Source of the DNA: UBA1557 sp041675185
Lineage (GTDB): Bacteria; Patescibacteriota; Patescibacteriia; Magasanikbacterales; UBA922
Assembly (NCBI GenBank): GCA_041675185.1
Contig: JBAYUH010000002.1
Location: forward strand, 1-64,000
Length of the DNA stretch: 64,000 bases
Direction: 5' to 3'
In this document: one piece after another, positions 43,529 through 52,967 of the stretch
Layout: each line of letters opens with the position of its first letter
Numbering within the stretch: the first letter of the stretch is position 1
Notes under the pieces: generated by a model
Databases searched by the model: none
What the model saw: the letters and a program-made list of their open reading frames with translations, nothing else
Told to the model about the DNA's origin: nothing
Made by a program: the position numbers and the translations under genes

Positions 43529-44584
43529 TTATTCTTCCACACTCTCATCTTCCCCTACTTTGCCTTTTTCTTCATCTGGAGCTTCGCCAAGTTTTACTGC
43601 TTCCCAAACTTTTGTTTTTATTTCCACCATCAACTTTGGATTTTCACGCAAAAATTGTTTAGCTTTTTCACGACCAACACCAAGTTTTTCCTCACCAAAA
43701 GTATAACTGTTACCAGATTTGTGAATGACTTTGTAAGTAACACCAGTATCTATCATATCTCCAGAAACTGAAATACCTTCATTGTACATGATATCAAATT
43801 CTGTGGTACGGAAAGGTGCAGCAACTTTGTTCTTCACAATTTTTACTTTTACTCTGTTGCCAATAATCTTGTCACCTTGTTTGATTTGAGCACTACGACG
43901 AACTTCGATACGAACTGAGGAATAAAATTTGAGAGCAGTACCACCAGTAGTAGTCTCAGGGTTACCAAAAAATACACCAATTTTTTGTCTAGTCTGGTTG
44001 ATAAAGATAACTACAGTTCTAGTCTTACTTACAATACCTGTCAATTTGCGCAAAGCTTGAGACATTAGTCTAGCTTGTAAACCCATATGACTAGCACCCA
44101 TTTCACCTTCAATTTCAGCTTTTGGCACAAGAGCAGCGACAGAGTCGACCACTACAACATCTACAGCATTGGAACGAACAAGAGTTTCCAAAATTTCTAG
44201 AGCTTGTTCACCTGTATCTGGCTGAGAAATATACAAAGCATTGATATCTACACCAATTTTCTTGGCATATTCTGGATCTAGTGCATGTTCTGCATCCACA
44301 AAAGCTGCAATACCACCAAGTTTCTGGACTTCGGAGATGATATGTTGAGCCAAAGTAGTCTTACCACTGGCTTCTGGTCCAAAAATTTCTATAATACGTC
44401 CACGAGGTACACCACCAACACCAAGAGCAATATCTAAAGATACTGAGCCTGTAGAGACTGCATCCACTTCCATAGTTTTGGCTTCACCAAAACGCATAAT
44501 AGAGTTGTCTCCATACTTTTGTTTAATTTGATCAATAGCTGTCTTAGCAGCTTCCATTTTTGGACTTTCTTTCTTGATAGCCAT
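43529..44584 (-). CDS. recA: Recombinase RecA
   Basis: 351 residues. Walker A GPEASGKTT at 69-77, catalytic Glu in FVDAEHALDPEYA, Walker B VVVVDSVAALVPKAE, L2 loop FINQTRQKIGVFFGNPETTTGG. C-terminal acidic tail. Pairs homologous DNA. I see no LexA-like operator near its promoter, and lexA is not in the window. Confidence 0.98.
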   Translation of the reverse strand: MAIKKESPKMEAAKTAIDQIKQKYGDNSIMRFGEAKTMEVDAVSTGSVSLDIALGVGGVPRGRIIEIFGPEASGKTTLAQHIISEVQKLGGIAAFVDAEHALDPEYAKKIGVDINALYISQPDTGEQALEILETLVRSNAVDVVVVDSVAALVPKAEIEGEMGASHMGLQARLMSQALRKLTGIVSKTRTVVIFINQTRQKIGVFFGNPETTTGGTALKFYSSVRIEVRRSAQIKQGDKIIGNRVKVKIVKNKVAAPFRTTEFDIMYNEGISVSGDMIDTGVTYKVIHKSGNSYTFGEEKLGVGREKAKQFLRENPKLMVEIKTKVWEAVKLGEAPDEEKGKVGEDESVEE

Positions 44585-44671
44585 AATACTTACTTTAGTT
44601 GAGTTAAATTTGATAAAAAGACAGGCTTATTTTTGGAATAAAAAAGAGGGAAATTCTCTCCTTTGTGCTTA

Positions 44672-44700
44672 ATTTTACTACGTGATAGATATTGTGTCAA
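44672..44700 (-). promoter_or_regulatory. Sigma70 promoter of recA
   Basis: Minus strand TTGACA (44695-44700), 17 bp, TAAAAT (44672-44677). Leader about 80 nt with one small hairpin (AGAGGGA/TCTCCT region). Confidence 0.75.
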
Positions 44701-44732
44701 ACAGCATACGTGTTTATTTCTTGAGATAGAGA

Positions 44733-44741
44733 TGTTATAAT
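44733..44741 (+). promoter_or_regulatory. Extended -10 promoter of the cupin gene
   Basis: TGTTATAAT, TATAAT at 44736-44741; leader about 17 nt. Confidence 0.65.
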
Positions 44742-44764
44742 AATACACAGTTTTAATACCAAAT

Positions 44765-45106
44765 ATGCAAAAATATACAGAAGAAAGACCTTGGGGAAAA
44801 TTCAAACAATTTTGTCACAATGAACAAGTGACTGTCAAAATAATTTCAGTGAAACCACACTCTAAATTAAGTCTTCAATACCACCACAAAAGAGATGAAT
44901 TCTGGAGAGTAGTGAGTGGTAAGGGACAAATTATTATTGGTGAAGAGATTATTGATGTACAAATTGGTGATGAACATTTCATACCCAAGACTACCAAACA
45001 CAGGATGATGACAAAAAATGATGAATTAGAAATTATGGAAATATCTTTTGGAGAATTTGATGAAAACGATATTATACGATTGGAAGATAATTATAATAGA
45101 AAATAA
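44765..45106 (+). CDS. Cupin, mannose-6-phosphate isomerase type II-like
   Basis: 113 residues. Starts EERPWGKFKQF and has the PMI-II/ManC cupin metal motif HSKLSLQYHHKRDEFWRVVSG with the second half IPKTTKHRM. It is only the cupin domain of ManC; the nucleotidyltransferase domain is absent. It may isomerise a sugar phosphate for glycan synthesis (a flippase and O-antigen ligase lie 3-5 kb away). Reaction inferred from family. Confidence 0.88.
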   Translation: MQKYTEERPWGKFKQFCHNEQVTVKIISVKPHSKLSLQYHHKRDEFWRVVSGKGQIIIGEEIIDVQIGDEHFIPKTTKHRMMTKNDELEIMEISFGEFDENDIIRLEDNYNRK

Positions 45107-45132
45107 AAAAACGACCTACGTCGTTTTTTTGT
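45106..45132 (+). terminator. Terminator of the cupin gene
   Basis: AAAAAACGAC-ctac-GTCGTTTTTTT beginning at the stop codon; also serves the opposing rodZ-like gene. Confidence 0.9.
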
Positions 45133-45146
45133 ATATTTAAATAAAT

Positions 45147-45839
45147 TTACCTCAAAGAAATACCACTATTATTTTTGTAAATTACGTTCCTAACCTCTTC
45201 AGTAGTTTTACCATGTTTGTTCTTGGCTTCTATTACAAAAGTATTGATACCTGGTAGAAGATTTATACTCTGGCTGAAGTTTCCATTTTCATCATTTTTT
45301 ACCAATTCATCATTGATAGTGATTTGAATTTCTGGATCAGTTTTACCATTGACGTCTACAAAATTGCTATTACTAATAAAACCATTTTCTGGAGATATTA
45401 CTAATAGAATTGGTGGCGTCAAAACATTTTTGACATGAAAACCAAGAAAAAGAAGAAGTAAAAACACAAATATACCAAAAAATGAAAACCGTAAAATATT
45501 TGGTATATTACTAAAATGGTATTTTCTGTATTTTAAATTTGGCGTATTATCTTTTGGTGTTTCGTATGTCAATTCTTCGTTGACAAATTGCTCTACAAAA
45601 CACATCGCATCCTCTCCCAAAGCTTGGACATACTTTTTTACAAAATTCTTTTTGTACAAAGAAGATTGTGGCAAATCCGAAAAACGACATTCTTCGATTG
45701 CTCTTAAATATTCTTTGTTTATTTTGGTTTTTGATTCTAATTCTAACAAAGAAATATGTTTTTCTTCACGCAAAGCTTTGAGACGAACACAAATTCTTGT
45801 GGTAGGTAACAAACATTTCTTTTTGAAAGATACTTCCAT
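45147..45839 (-). CDS. RodZ-like protein: HTH, one membrane helix, outer Ig-like domain
   Basis: 230 residues. N-terminal HTH of the RodZ type (RICVRLKALREEKHISLLELESKTKINKEYL in order), membrane helix near 115-135 (RFSFFGIFVFLLLLFLGF), then one beta domain (GFISNSNFVDVNGKTDPEI) like glucodextranase/Ig folds seen in CPR RodZ relatives. RodZ links MreB to the envelope. It lies 3 nt after the SpoIID-like gene and is co-transcribed with it. Confidence 0.82.
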   Translation of the reverse strand: MEVSFKKKCLLPTTRICVRLKALREEKHISLLELESKTKINKEYLRAIEECRFSDLPQSSLYKKNFVKKYVQALGEDAMCFVEQFVNEELTYETPKDNTPNLKYRKYHFSNIPNILRFSFFGIFVFLLLLFLGFHVKNVLTPPILLVISPENGFISNSNFVDVNGKTDPEIQITINDELVKNDENGNFSQSINLLPGINTFVIEAKNKHGKTTEEVRNVIYKNNSGISLR

Positions 45840-45842
45840 AAA

Positions 45843-47723
45843 TTATTGGTAAATCAAATTTATATTTATACCAGTATAATAATATTGTAATATTTCTCGC
45901 CAATTTTTACCACCTTCATCAGCCATATAGGCAGCATCACGAGCACTCATACCTACGCCATGACCAAACAAAGATTTGTGATCTCTCTGATCATAAGTAG
46001 CTGGGACTGATACAAGCCAAGGCTTGATGGCTCCACCCCAAACTTCTGTCCAACTTCTCGTACGACCATCACTATTACCATAGTATGGTGTAATGACTAT
46101 ATTATTGTCATAAGTAATCATATATCCCCTAGTAGCTTTTTGGGCAGCGACTACATTTGGCATGAGTAATTCACTAGCTACACCTAGATAAAGTTGGTCA
46201 CCAGTATTGGCAACTACATCAAAATTACGAGAATCATGTTTGTTGGTATATTCTTTGATATAATAACCATAAGTACGAGCAGCTACTAACAAAGCTTTGA
46301 CATATTCTGTCGGACCAATATTGGAAGTTTCAGCAATACCAGCTATATAATCTTCTATCAAAACTTCTTCAATCACATACACGTCTGCCCCACTATTTGT
46401 TTTTCGTAATTCCATTATACCACGATATTTGTTGAAGTTTACAGGCCCTTTCCAAGTCACTGCCCTGTTGTAATTTACTAGAGAAAAAATAGCATGCATA
46501 TCATTTTGTGGCACAAGACGAATGAATTGATTGGTAGAAAAATCTAATCCAAAAGAATTGAAATAATAAATACCATCTAGATAATACATTGTAGCAAGAG
46601 TATTTCTACTCAAAATACCTTGCTGTATATCGCCAGCAAAAACAAGATAATTGTCATCAGCTGATTGGAATTTGACTTTATCTTCTGGATTTTGCCAAAC
46701 CCCTACTCTAATAGTAGGCTCTTGTGTAAGGCGTGGTACTTCTTGATTGATGATTGGTGAATCAGAATAATTGGCAGCATTAGCAGTCACATTTACTGGA
46801 ATATTTATTTCCATGTTATTTATTTCTTTGTCGTCAGCTTTTAATTTTAAGGTCAAAGTATAAGCTCCAGCTTTGCCAGGTGTCACAAAATTGAACTGAT
46901 CTCTTGTGGTACCCCATTGAGTTATTTCTTGAATTTTTTCCAAAATAGTATTGCTATCTTTCCAGTCAGAATCAGCAAAAGTAAGATTTGAAACTGAATC
47001 ACTTGCCAATGACACAGGGCTGTTGGCGACAATAGAATATTTTTGCCAAGTAGCTGTACCTAAATTTTGCAAACCTAAAATAATTTTTACTTTTTTACCA
47101 CCTTGAGCTGTTACACTTTTGGTATTTAGGATAAATTGTTTGGCCTGATAGTCACTAGAAGCGACTTTGTCTGTAGTAGTACTGTTTAATGTAGTGTTTG
47201 TAGAACTATTATTTGATGTAGAAACTATAGTTTTTGGTACGACATTTAAAATAAAATAAAAATAACCACCCTTAACCCAAGAATAGTTTTGTGCAGCTAA
47301 CCAAAATTTCTCAGTATATGTCCCAACTTTTTCAGGAGCTTTTATTTGGATACTAATCGTACCTGTTTCACCAGGTTTTATTTTGCCAGCAATTTTGGCT
47401 GTTTGTTCTTTGTCCAACCAGTTGGCTCCAGCAAAATCAGAATTATGATAACGTGGTTCCATAGTAAAAGCAGAAATAAAATTTTTGCCATTACCATCCC
47501 AAGTTGCTGTGCCGATATTTTTGAACTTGAAATCTACAGTAATCGTAGCTCCAGCTTCAATTTTGATAGGATCATTGACACTTTGACTAATATACTTGGC
47601 AGCAAAACCAGAATCACGTACTGTTACTACTGGCAAAGTAGCTGATCTAGTAATAGAAGGTGCAAAAATACTACTTATAATAAGTAAACCTATAAAATAT
47701 AAAGAAACTTTTTTGGAAATCAT
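45843..47723 (-). CDS. SpoIID/LytB-domain exported protein with two NBR1-like Ig domains
   Basis: 626 residues. Signal peptide, two homologous domains (about 30-160 and 190-310; KFKNIGTATWDGNGKNF and GLQNLGTATWQKYSI), the 'Ig-like next to BRCA1' type. Then a SpoIID domain: VLIEDYIAGIAETSNIG, VAARTYGYYIKEY, TPYYGNSDGRTRSW and GHGVGMSARDAAYMA. SpoIID proteins cleave peptidoglycan that lacks stem peptides; the catalytic Glu region (GIAE) is kept. Outer-surface wall enzyme, in one unit with the RodZ-like protein. Confidence 0.88.
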   Translation of the reverse strand: MISKKVSLYFIGLLIISSIFAPSITRSATLPVVTVRDSGFAAKYISQSVNDPIKIEAGATITVDFKFKNIGTATWDGNGKNFISAFTMEPRYHNSDFAGANWLDKEQTAKIAGKIKPGETGTISIQIKAPEKVGTYTEKFWLAAQNYSWVKGGYFYFILNVVPKTIVSTSNNSSTNTTLNSTTTDKVASSDYQAKQFILNTKSVTAQGGKKVKIILGLQNLGTATWQKYSIVANSPVSLASDSVSNLTFADSDWKDSNTILEKIQEITQWGTTRDQFNFVTPGKAGAYTLTLKLKADDKEINNMEINIPVNVTANAANYSDSPIINQEVPRLTQEPTIRVGVWQNPEDKVKFQSADDNYLVFAGDIQQGILSRNTLATMYYLDGIYYFNSFGLDFSTNQFIRLVPQNDMHAIFSLVNYNRAVTWKGPVNFNKYRGIMELRKTNSGADVYVIEEVLIEDYIAGIAETSNIGPTEYVKALLVAARTYGYYIKEYTNKHDSRNFDVVANTGDQLYLGVASELLMPNVVAAQKATRGYMITYDNNIVITPYYGNSDGRTRSWTEVWGGAIKPWLVSVPATYDQRDHKSLFGHGVGMSARDAAYMADEGGKNWREILQYYYTGININLIYQ

Positions 47724-47869
47724 AAAATACAGGTTATAAAGCAGATAAATTAGTTTTAATTATTATAACACATTCTGCTACTTTTCTCCAACAGCCCTAT
47801 TGGCCAAGTAGATATTGCTAAATTAAGCAAAATTTGTTAAAATGGGCATAAGTTTTTATAGTTGAAATT

Positions 47870-47931
47870 GTTCTAAATGTTGTATCATTTTATTTGTTAT
47901 AATTGATTAGTCATCTACAACATTTTAGAAC
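47870..47931 (+). promoter_or_regulatory. Flippase promoter framed by a 15-bp inverted repeat
   Basis: TGTTATAAT (47895-47903) lies between GTTCTAAATGTTGTA (47870-47884) and TACAACATTTTAGAAC (47916-47931), an inverted repeat with one extra T. One arm is upstream of the start site and one in the transcript, so this is a DNA-level operator candidate, not a hairpin. Confidence 0.55.
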
Positions 47932-47955
47932 ACCTAAAACATTTACCACAATTTT

Positions 47956-49377
47956 ATGTCAGTCACCAAACAAGTCGCTCACAATACTTTTTTTCAAATG
48001 CTAGGTAAAATTATCTCGACTTTTTTTGGTTTGGCAGCTGTTGCTATGATGACACGTTATTTGGGCCAAGAAAAATTTGGTTGGTACATTACCACTATTT
48101 CCTTTTTGGGCGTGATAGGAATATTTATAGATTTTGGTATGACACCAGTCACTGCCCAAATACTTGGCGAAAATAAATTTGATAAAACAAAAATATTCAA
48201 TAATCTTGTCACTTTTAGATTTTTGTCTGCTATTTTTTTCTTGAGTTTAGCTCCACTCATTGCCTTGTTCTTCCCTTATCCAAATACTGTCAAAATTGCT
48301 ATTAGTTTTACAGCTATATCTTTTGTGGCAATTTCTCTAAACCAAGTTTTTATTGGGTTTTTACAAGAAAAACTCCAAATGCACATTCAAGCTATTGGAG
48401 AAATAATTGGTAGATTTGTCTTAGTCATTGGTCTTCTGATAGCCATATACAACCAAGCTCAATTTCTGACTATCATGCTAGTAATAATTTTGGCTAGTAT
48501 TGCTTACACTACCACACTCTATTTATTTATACGCAAAAAAACCAAACTAAATTTCAGTTTTGACAAAAATATTTGGCGAGAAATTATCATAAAAATGTGG
48601 CCAATAGCTGTAGCTATAATTTTCAATGTAGTTTATTTGAGAGGAGATTTATTGTTATTAAGTTTTTTTGGTTCACAAACTGATGTTGGGATTTATGGTG
48701 CAGCTTACCGAGTCATAGATATTGTGGTCCAGACTGCCATGATGATCATGGGGGTGATGTTGCCACTACTAGCCACTTCTTGGGTACAAAAAAACAAAGA
48801 AGAATTCAAACAAAGATACCAAGTAGCATTTGACGCTATGATGATACTAGCTATCCCGATGTTTACTGGTTTGTTTTTGTTATCTCACAAAATAATGGTT
48901 CTAGTAGCTGGACAAGATTTTTTTATTTCTGGTAATGCTTTACAAATTTTGTCTTTGGCGATTTTGGGTGTTTTTTGGGCAGGAATTTTTGGACATCTAG
49001 TCGTAGCTGTCAATCTCCAAAAAGAAGTCTTATGGGTTTATATCAGTAATGCTATTATTACTTTCACTGGTTATATGATTTTTATCCCAAAATATGGTAT
49101 GTATGGAGCAGCTTGGATGACAGTATTTTCTGAATGGTATACAGCTGTTATGGTCACTTTGGTAGCCAGAAAAAATGTCAAAGAAAAAATAAACTATAAA
49201 TTTCTCACAAAAGTAATATTCTCAAGTATAATCATGGGAGTCTTCATAATTCTACTAAACAAAATACAAATTCTAATTTTGATAACAATTAGTATAGCTA
49301 TCTATACTTTGATGCTATTTGCAACCAGAGCTGTTTCCAAAGGACAAATGAAAGATATTTTAAGTCTAAAGAGCTAA
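47956..49377 (+). CDS. Oligosaccharide flippase (Wzx/MATE-like)
   Basis: 473 residues, about 14 membrane helices. Start KQVAHNTFFQMLGKIISTFFGLAAVAMMTRYLGQEKFG (in order) is typical of polysaccharide biosynthesis flippases; later GSQTDVGIYGAAYRVID and NLQKEVLWVYISNAIIT. Moves lipid-linked glycan across the membrane. Followed after 4 nt by an O-antigen ligase gene, so a surface-glycan unit. MurJ is less likely given this context. Confidence 0.9.
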   Translation: MSVTKQVAHNTFFQMLGKIISTFFGLAAVAMMTRYLGQEKFGWYITTISFLGVIGIFIDFGMTPVTAQILGENKFDKTKIFNNLVTFRFLSAIFFLSLAPLIALFFPYPNTVKIAISFTAISFVAISLNQVFIGFLQEKLQMHIQAIGEIIGRFVLVIGLLIAIYNQAQFLTIMLVIILASIAYTTTLYLFIRKKTKLNFSFDKNIWREIIIKMWPIAVAIIFNVVYLRGDLLLLSFFGSQTDVGIYGAAYRVIDIVVQTAMMIMGVMLPLLATSWVQKNKEEFKQRYQVAFDAMMILAIPMFTGLFLLSHKIMVLVAGQDFFISGNALQILSLAILGVFWAGIFGHLVVAVNLQKEVLWVYISNAIITFTGYMIFIPKYGMYGAAWMTVFSEWYTAVMVTLVARKNVKEKINYKFLTKVIFSSIIMGVFIILLNKIQILILITISIAIYTLMLFATRAVSKGQMKDILSLKS

Positions 49378-49381
49378 CAAC

Positions 49382-50680
49382 ATGGCTATAAGCATTTTGA
49401 CAATTATTTTTCTAGTGTTATTTTCTATTTTAGCTTGGCGAAATTTTGCTTATGCTTTGTTTTTATTTTTTGTTTTGTTACCAAGCTATGTCTTGAGATT
49501 TCAAATAGGTCCCTTACCTGCTACTTTGTTAGAATTACAATTTGCGATTATTTTTATTTTTGGAATTTACAAATTTCACAAACAAATTTCTACGCAACTG
49601 AAATTTTATTTCAAAAAATATCCTTACTTCTTTTTTTTCTTACTACTTTTTGTATTAGCTTCTATTATTTCCATTTTTACCAGTGCAGATATAAGAAAAG
49701 CTCTTGGTGAATGGAAAGCTTTTTATATCGAGCCTATTTTATTTTTCTTAATATTGCTTGGTTTGGATAAAAAATATAGCCAAAATTTGACTACAGCAAT
49801 TTTGCTTTGTGGACTTGTTACTTCTCTACTAGCAATTTTCCAACACTTTACTGGCTTTCTAGTGCCTCATGCTTTTTGGGAAAATCAAAATACTTATAGA
49901 GTTACGGCTTGGTATGGTTTCCCAAATGGTGTTGGATTATTTTTAGCTCCGCTTTTTGCCTTAGCTTTTTACAATATTTTCAAATACAAAAAAATAAATT
50001 GGCAGACTATCATTGCCATCTTGTTTATTCCCACAAATATTCTAGCAATATTCTTTGCCAAATCTACTGGCGCTCTAATTGCTATAGCTGGAACAATTTT
50101 CCTCTTATTATTTTTTTACAAAAAAACTAGATTATTAATAACTATTTTTACAATTACCGGATTTGTTTTGTTATTTTCTTTATCACAATTAGCTAGTATC
50201 AAAACAGAAATCACTATGCAAGACAGATCCGGACAAATCCGTCTTGGTATTTGGCGTGATACAGCAAATTTTCTCAAAGATCACCCTCTTACTGGCTCAG
50301 GTATAGCTTCTTATAATTTACGCATTGTACCATATCACCAAAAAGTAAATGGTGAAAAAATTGAAATCTTTCACCATCCTCACAATATATTCCTAACTAT
50401 CTGGATCAATACAGGAATACTAGGACTAATAGCATTCTTAGGAATTTTGTTCAATATTTTTTATCTAAATATTTTTGAAAAAAAGTTGACTACACAAAAT
50501 TATATTGTTTTAGTTAGTCTAATAAGTTTATTAATCACTGGTTTGGTGGATTCACCTATTATAAAAAATGATTTAGCAATAGTATTTTGGTTTATTGTAT
50601 TTTTGAATATTATACCTAATCAAAATGGAGAGATGTCTGAGTTGGTTGAAGGTGCCGCTCTCGAAAAGCGGTGTATCTGA
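49382..50680 (+). CDS. O-antigen ligase/polymerase family protein, 3' end overlapping tRNA-Ser
   Basis: 432 residues, about 11 membrane helices and a large outer loop containing the ligase-type motif TGSGIASYNLRIV and HHPHNIFLTIWINTGILGL (His pair of the Wzy_C family). Joins or extends surface glycan. The last 18 codons (from about 50627) are read out of the tRNA-Ser gene, so the natural C-terminus has been replaced or the tRNA supplies the stop. Confidence 0.88.
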   Translation: MAISILTIIFLVLFSILAWRNFAYALFLFFVLLPSYVLRFQIGPLPATLLELQFAIIFIFGIYKFHKQISTQLKFYFKKYPYFFFFLLLFVLASIISIFTSADIRKALGEWKAFYIEPILFFLILLGLDKKYSQNLTTAILLCGLVTSLLAIFQHFTGFLVPHAFWENQNTYRVTAWYGFPNGVGLFLAPLFALAFYNIFKYKKINWQTIIAILFIPTNILAIFFAKSTGALIAIAGTIFLLLFFYKKTRLLITIFTITGFVLLFSLSQLASIKTEITMQDRSGQIRLGIWRDTANFLKDHPLTGSGIASYNLRIVPYHQKVNGEKIEIFHHPHNIFLTIWINTGILGLIAFLGILFNIFYLNIFEKKLTTQNYIVLVSLISLLITGLVDSPIIKNDLAIVFWFIVFLNIIPNQNGEMSELVEGAALEKRCI

Positions 50681-50717
50681 AAGGGTACCGAGGGTTCGAA
50701 TCCCTCTCTCTCCGCCA
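50627..50717 (+). tRNA. tRNA-Ser (CGA)
   Basis: Starts GGAGAGATGTCTGAGTTGG; anticodon loop CTCGAAA in stem CCGCT/AGCGG; long variable arm; TpsiC loop TTCGAAT; acceptor TCTCTCC, discriminator G and encoded CCA. Length 91. It overlaps the ligase ORF by 54 nt on the same strand. Confidence 0.97.
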
Positions 50718-50949
50718 ATTTTCAAACAAACGTCAATTTGGGAAATAAGGCTATATATTTTGTGAGTTGTTTCTGGATTGAATGAAAACCTTTTAATAAA
50801 TTTATACATATTTTTATCTTATATATTAATTATATTTGATTGTATGCGATTATATTGGTTTTATTAAATGTACATAGATAAATATGCAATAATTTATCTT
50901 AACCTGAATTGAGTCATTTATTTTCTAACTTTGCGTGTTTAAATTTCGG

Positions 50950-50978
50950 TTGACTGGTGGGCTAAAACGGCCTATACT
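50950..50978 (+). promoter_or_regulatory. Sigma70 promoter of the transglutaminase-GrpB-GNAT unit
   Basis: TTGACT (50950-50955), 17 bp, TATACT (50973-50978). Leader about 28 nt. The rest of 50718-51012 is AT-rich with nothing recognisable. Confidence 0.75.
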
Positions 50979-51012
50979 AAACTACAGCGTTTACCCATTT
51001 TTTAATAAAATT

Positions 51013-51909
51013 ATGGACAAAAAGATTTTGGAACATTACCTAAAATTTAGTACTTTCACTAACCCAGGTTGTTATAAAGATTTTTTGAAAAAATTACCTG
51101 ATGACGTTAAAGAACTTGGTAATTTGATAAGCCACCAAATTATTCATCGCATAACATTAAAAGACGGGAATACAAATACCAACAGTGATAAGAAATATGG
51201 AGACATGAAAAAATTCCCATGGTATAGATTGAGATGTGAGGACGGGGTTTTAACAAATACGGTAGCTATGATTGCTGAACTACTAAGGCTGGACGATAAA
51301 GGCTTCCTATCAGATAGAAAAGTTGAAAATAAGATTGTTGTAACTTGTAGGTATGTGGCCATACTAATGGCCTCGATTTTAAAATCAAAAGGCATTCCTT
51401 GTCGTGTTCGTTCTGGTTTTGCACCATATTTTTTTAAAGGTAGTCATGATCATTGGATAAACCAATATTGGAACAAAAATAAAGAAAAATGGGTTACTTT
51501 TGATGCCGACGGATTCTTTGAAGGCTTCTTAAAATTTGACCAGTATGACATACCAACAGAAAAATTTGATTGGTCTGCTAATACTTGGCTTGGAATACGA
51601 AACGGTCAACTCAAAGCAGATAATTTTATCAACGCCGGCGGTTTTAATGGCCTAATGCCTGTAATGTGGGAATTATTTTATGATTTCCATTGTCTAATGA
51701 ACAACGAAATCACCTATACTCAAATGCCGAGCTATGTACATTCAAAATTTGATAAACTAACAGAAATTGATTTCAAAAAACTCGACGAATTGGCAGAATT
51801 AATGTTAGACCCTGATAAGAATTTTAACAAACTCTTTAAAGTCTGGAACACAAAAAAGAAATTCAGAATTTTGAACGATACGCTTATTGGAGATGTTGAT
51901 CATATATAA
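51013..51909 (+). CDS. Transglutaminase-like protein (cytoplasmic)
   Basis: 298 residues from ATG 51013; the longer frame spans the promoter. Papain-like transglutaminase core with Cys near 112 (VVTCRYVAILMASILKSKGIPCRVRSGF in order), His near 147 (SHDHWINQYW) and Asp near 164 (TFDADGF), the C-H-D triad. No signal peptide. May be a protease, amidase or crosslinker; the substrate is unknown. First gene of a three-gene unit with GrpB and GNAT, all small modifying enzymes. Confidence 0.82.
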   Translation: MDKKILEHYLKFSTFTNPGCYKDFLKKLPDDVKELGNLISHQIIHRITLKDGNTNTNSDKKYGDMKKFPWYRLRCEDGVLTNTVAMIAELLRLDDKGFLSDRKVENKIVVTCRYVAILMASILKSKGIPCRVRSGFAPYFFKGSHDHWINQYWNKNKEKWVTFDADGFFEGFLKFDQYDIPTEKFDWSANTWLGIRNGQLKADNFINAGGFNGLMPVMWELFYDFHCLMNNEITYTQMPSYVHSKFDKLTEIDFKKLDELAELMLDPDKNFNKLFKVWNTKKKFRILNDTLIGDVDHI

Positions 51910-51917
51910 AATTTGTC

Positions 51918-52457
51918 ATGCTTACCAAAGAACAACAAAAATGGCTTGATCATCTAAGCGATATCAAAAAGATAGCCATTGTTCCGTATAATCCAAAAAC
52001 AAAAGAAGTGTTTAAAATAATCAAAGCAGAGTTAACAAAAATACTGGGTAAGGTAAGAATATCGCACCGAGGCTCAACAGCCATGAGAATATCAGGGCAA
52101 GGCGAAATTGATCTTTATATTCCTGTTTGCAAAAAAGATTTTAATGATACTGTTGCCAAATTGGTAAAATATTTAGGTGAAGCAGGTAGTTTATACGAAT
52201 ATAAACGAGCAAGATTTATAAAATACATAGATGGTATTAAGATTGAGATATTTGTTATTAACAAAAATGATAGTAGTTGGAAAACTAGTATAAAATTTGA
52301 GAAATACTTAAAAGGCAATTCTAAAGCTTTGGCCGAATATGAAAGATTAAAAAACAGAGCGAATGGTCAATCTATAAGAAAATATTACACTTTAAAAACA
52401 ATCTTTATAAACAAAATTTTACAAAAAATTGATTATGAAAATCCGTCTAGCTCGTGA
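51918..52457 (+). CDS. GrpB family (UPF0157) nucleotidyltransferase-like protein
   Basis: 179 residues. Family features: IVPYNPKTKEVFKIIK start, SHRGSTAMRISGQGEIDLYIPV with the two acidic positions of the Pol-beta-like nucleotidyltransferase fold, then KIEIFVIN. GrpB proteins are of unknown activity, often next to acetyltransferases as here. 8 nt after the previous gene and overlapping the next by 23 nt. Confidence 0.85.
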   Translation: MLTKEQQKWLDHLSDIKKIAIVPYNPKTKEVFKIIKAELTKILGKVRISHRGSTAMRISGQGEIDLYIPVCKKDFNDTVAKLVKYLGEAGSLYEYKRARFIKYIDGIKIEIFVINKNDSSWKTSIKFEKYLKGNSKALAEYERLKNRANGQSIRKYYTLKTIFINKILQKIDYENPSSS

Positions 52458-52899
52458 TGAAGACTATGTTGTTATAGCACGACTACATCGTCAAACAATT
52501 CGCCAAGTAAATAAAAAAGATTATAATAAAGAACAAATCAGAGTTTGGTCTGGTCGTACCAGCACAAAACGTTTTCGTGAAAGCGCCCACATGTGCAAAA
52601 GATGGGTAGCTCTTGATACTGAAAAAGTTATTGGTTTCGCCGATCACCCTTTGGACAAATGCGTTTTATGGGGTTTATTTGTTCACAAAGATTACATTGG
52701 GAAAAGTGTGGGAAGTAAGTTGATAAAAAAAGTCGAAGCTTCACTACTCAAACAAGGTTGTAAAAATATAAAAATAGAATCAACAATTACTGCCAAAGAA
52801 TTTTATAAAAAACAAGGTTATAAAGTTAGAAAAAAAAGTTTTCATCAATTTGAAAATCAAAAAGTGGAAACTTATATTTTATCAAAAAAAATAAAATAA
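52435..52899 (+). CDS. GNAT family N-acetyltransferase
   Basis: 154 residues from ATG 52435 (TTG 52429 is possible), overlapping grpB. Starts MKIRLARDEDYVVIARLH; acetyl-CoA loop GLFVHKDYIGKSVGSKLIKKVEAS; C-terminal strand EFYKKQGYKVRKK. Substrate unknown. Last gene of the unit. Confidence 0.9.
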   Translation: MKIRLARDEDYVVIARLHRQTIRQVNKKDYNKEQIRVWSGRTSTKRFRESAHMCKRWVALDTEKVIGFADHPLDKCVLWGLFVHKDYIGKSVGSKLIKKVEASLLKQGCKNIKIESTITAKEFYKKQGYKVRKKSFHQFENQKVETYILSKKIK

Positions 52900-52919
52900 C
52901 CATTATTTATAACCACAAC

Positions 52920-52953
52920 AAAAAGGCAACTGTTTAGAGCAGTTGCCTTTTAA
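52920..52953 (+). terminator. Bidirectional terminator between GNAT gene and rpsA
   Basis: AAAAGGCAACTG - 7 nt - CAGTTGCCTTTT, perfect 12 bp stem. Confidence 0.9.
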
Positions 52954-52967
52954 GTTTTTCGAGCCTT

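Noticed and set aside
44585..44764. LexA/SOS operator at recA
   Set aside because: No dyad of known SOS-box type near the -35/-10; only a weak leader hairpin.
50573..50809. Minus-strand ORF with GGERGIRTLG-type sequence
   Set aside because: It is the well-known false protein read antisense through tRNA-Ser.
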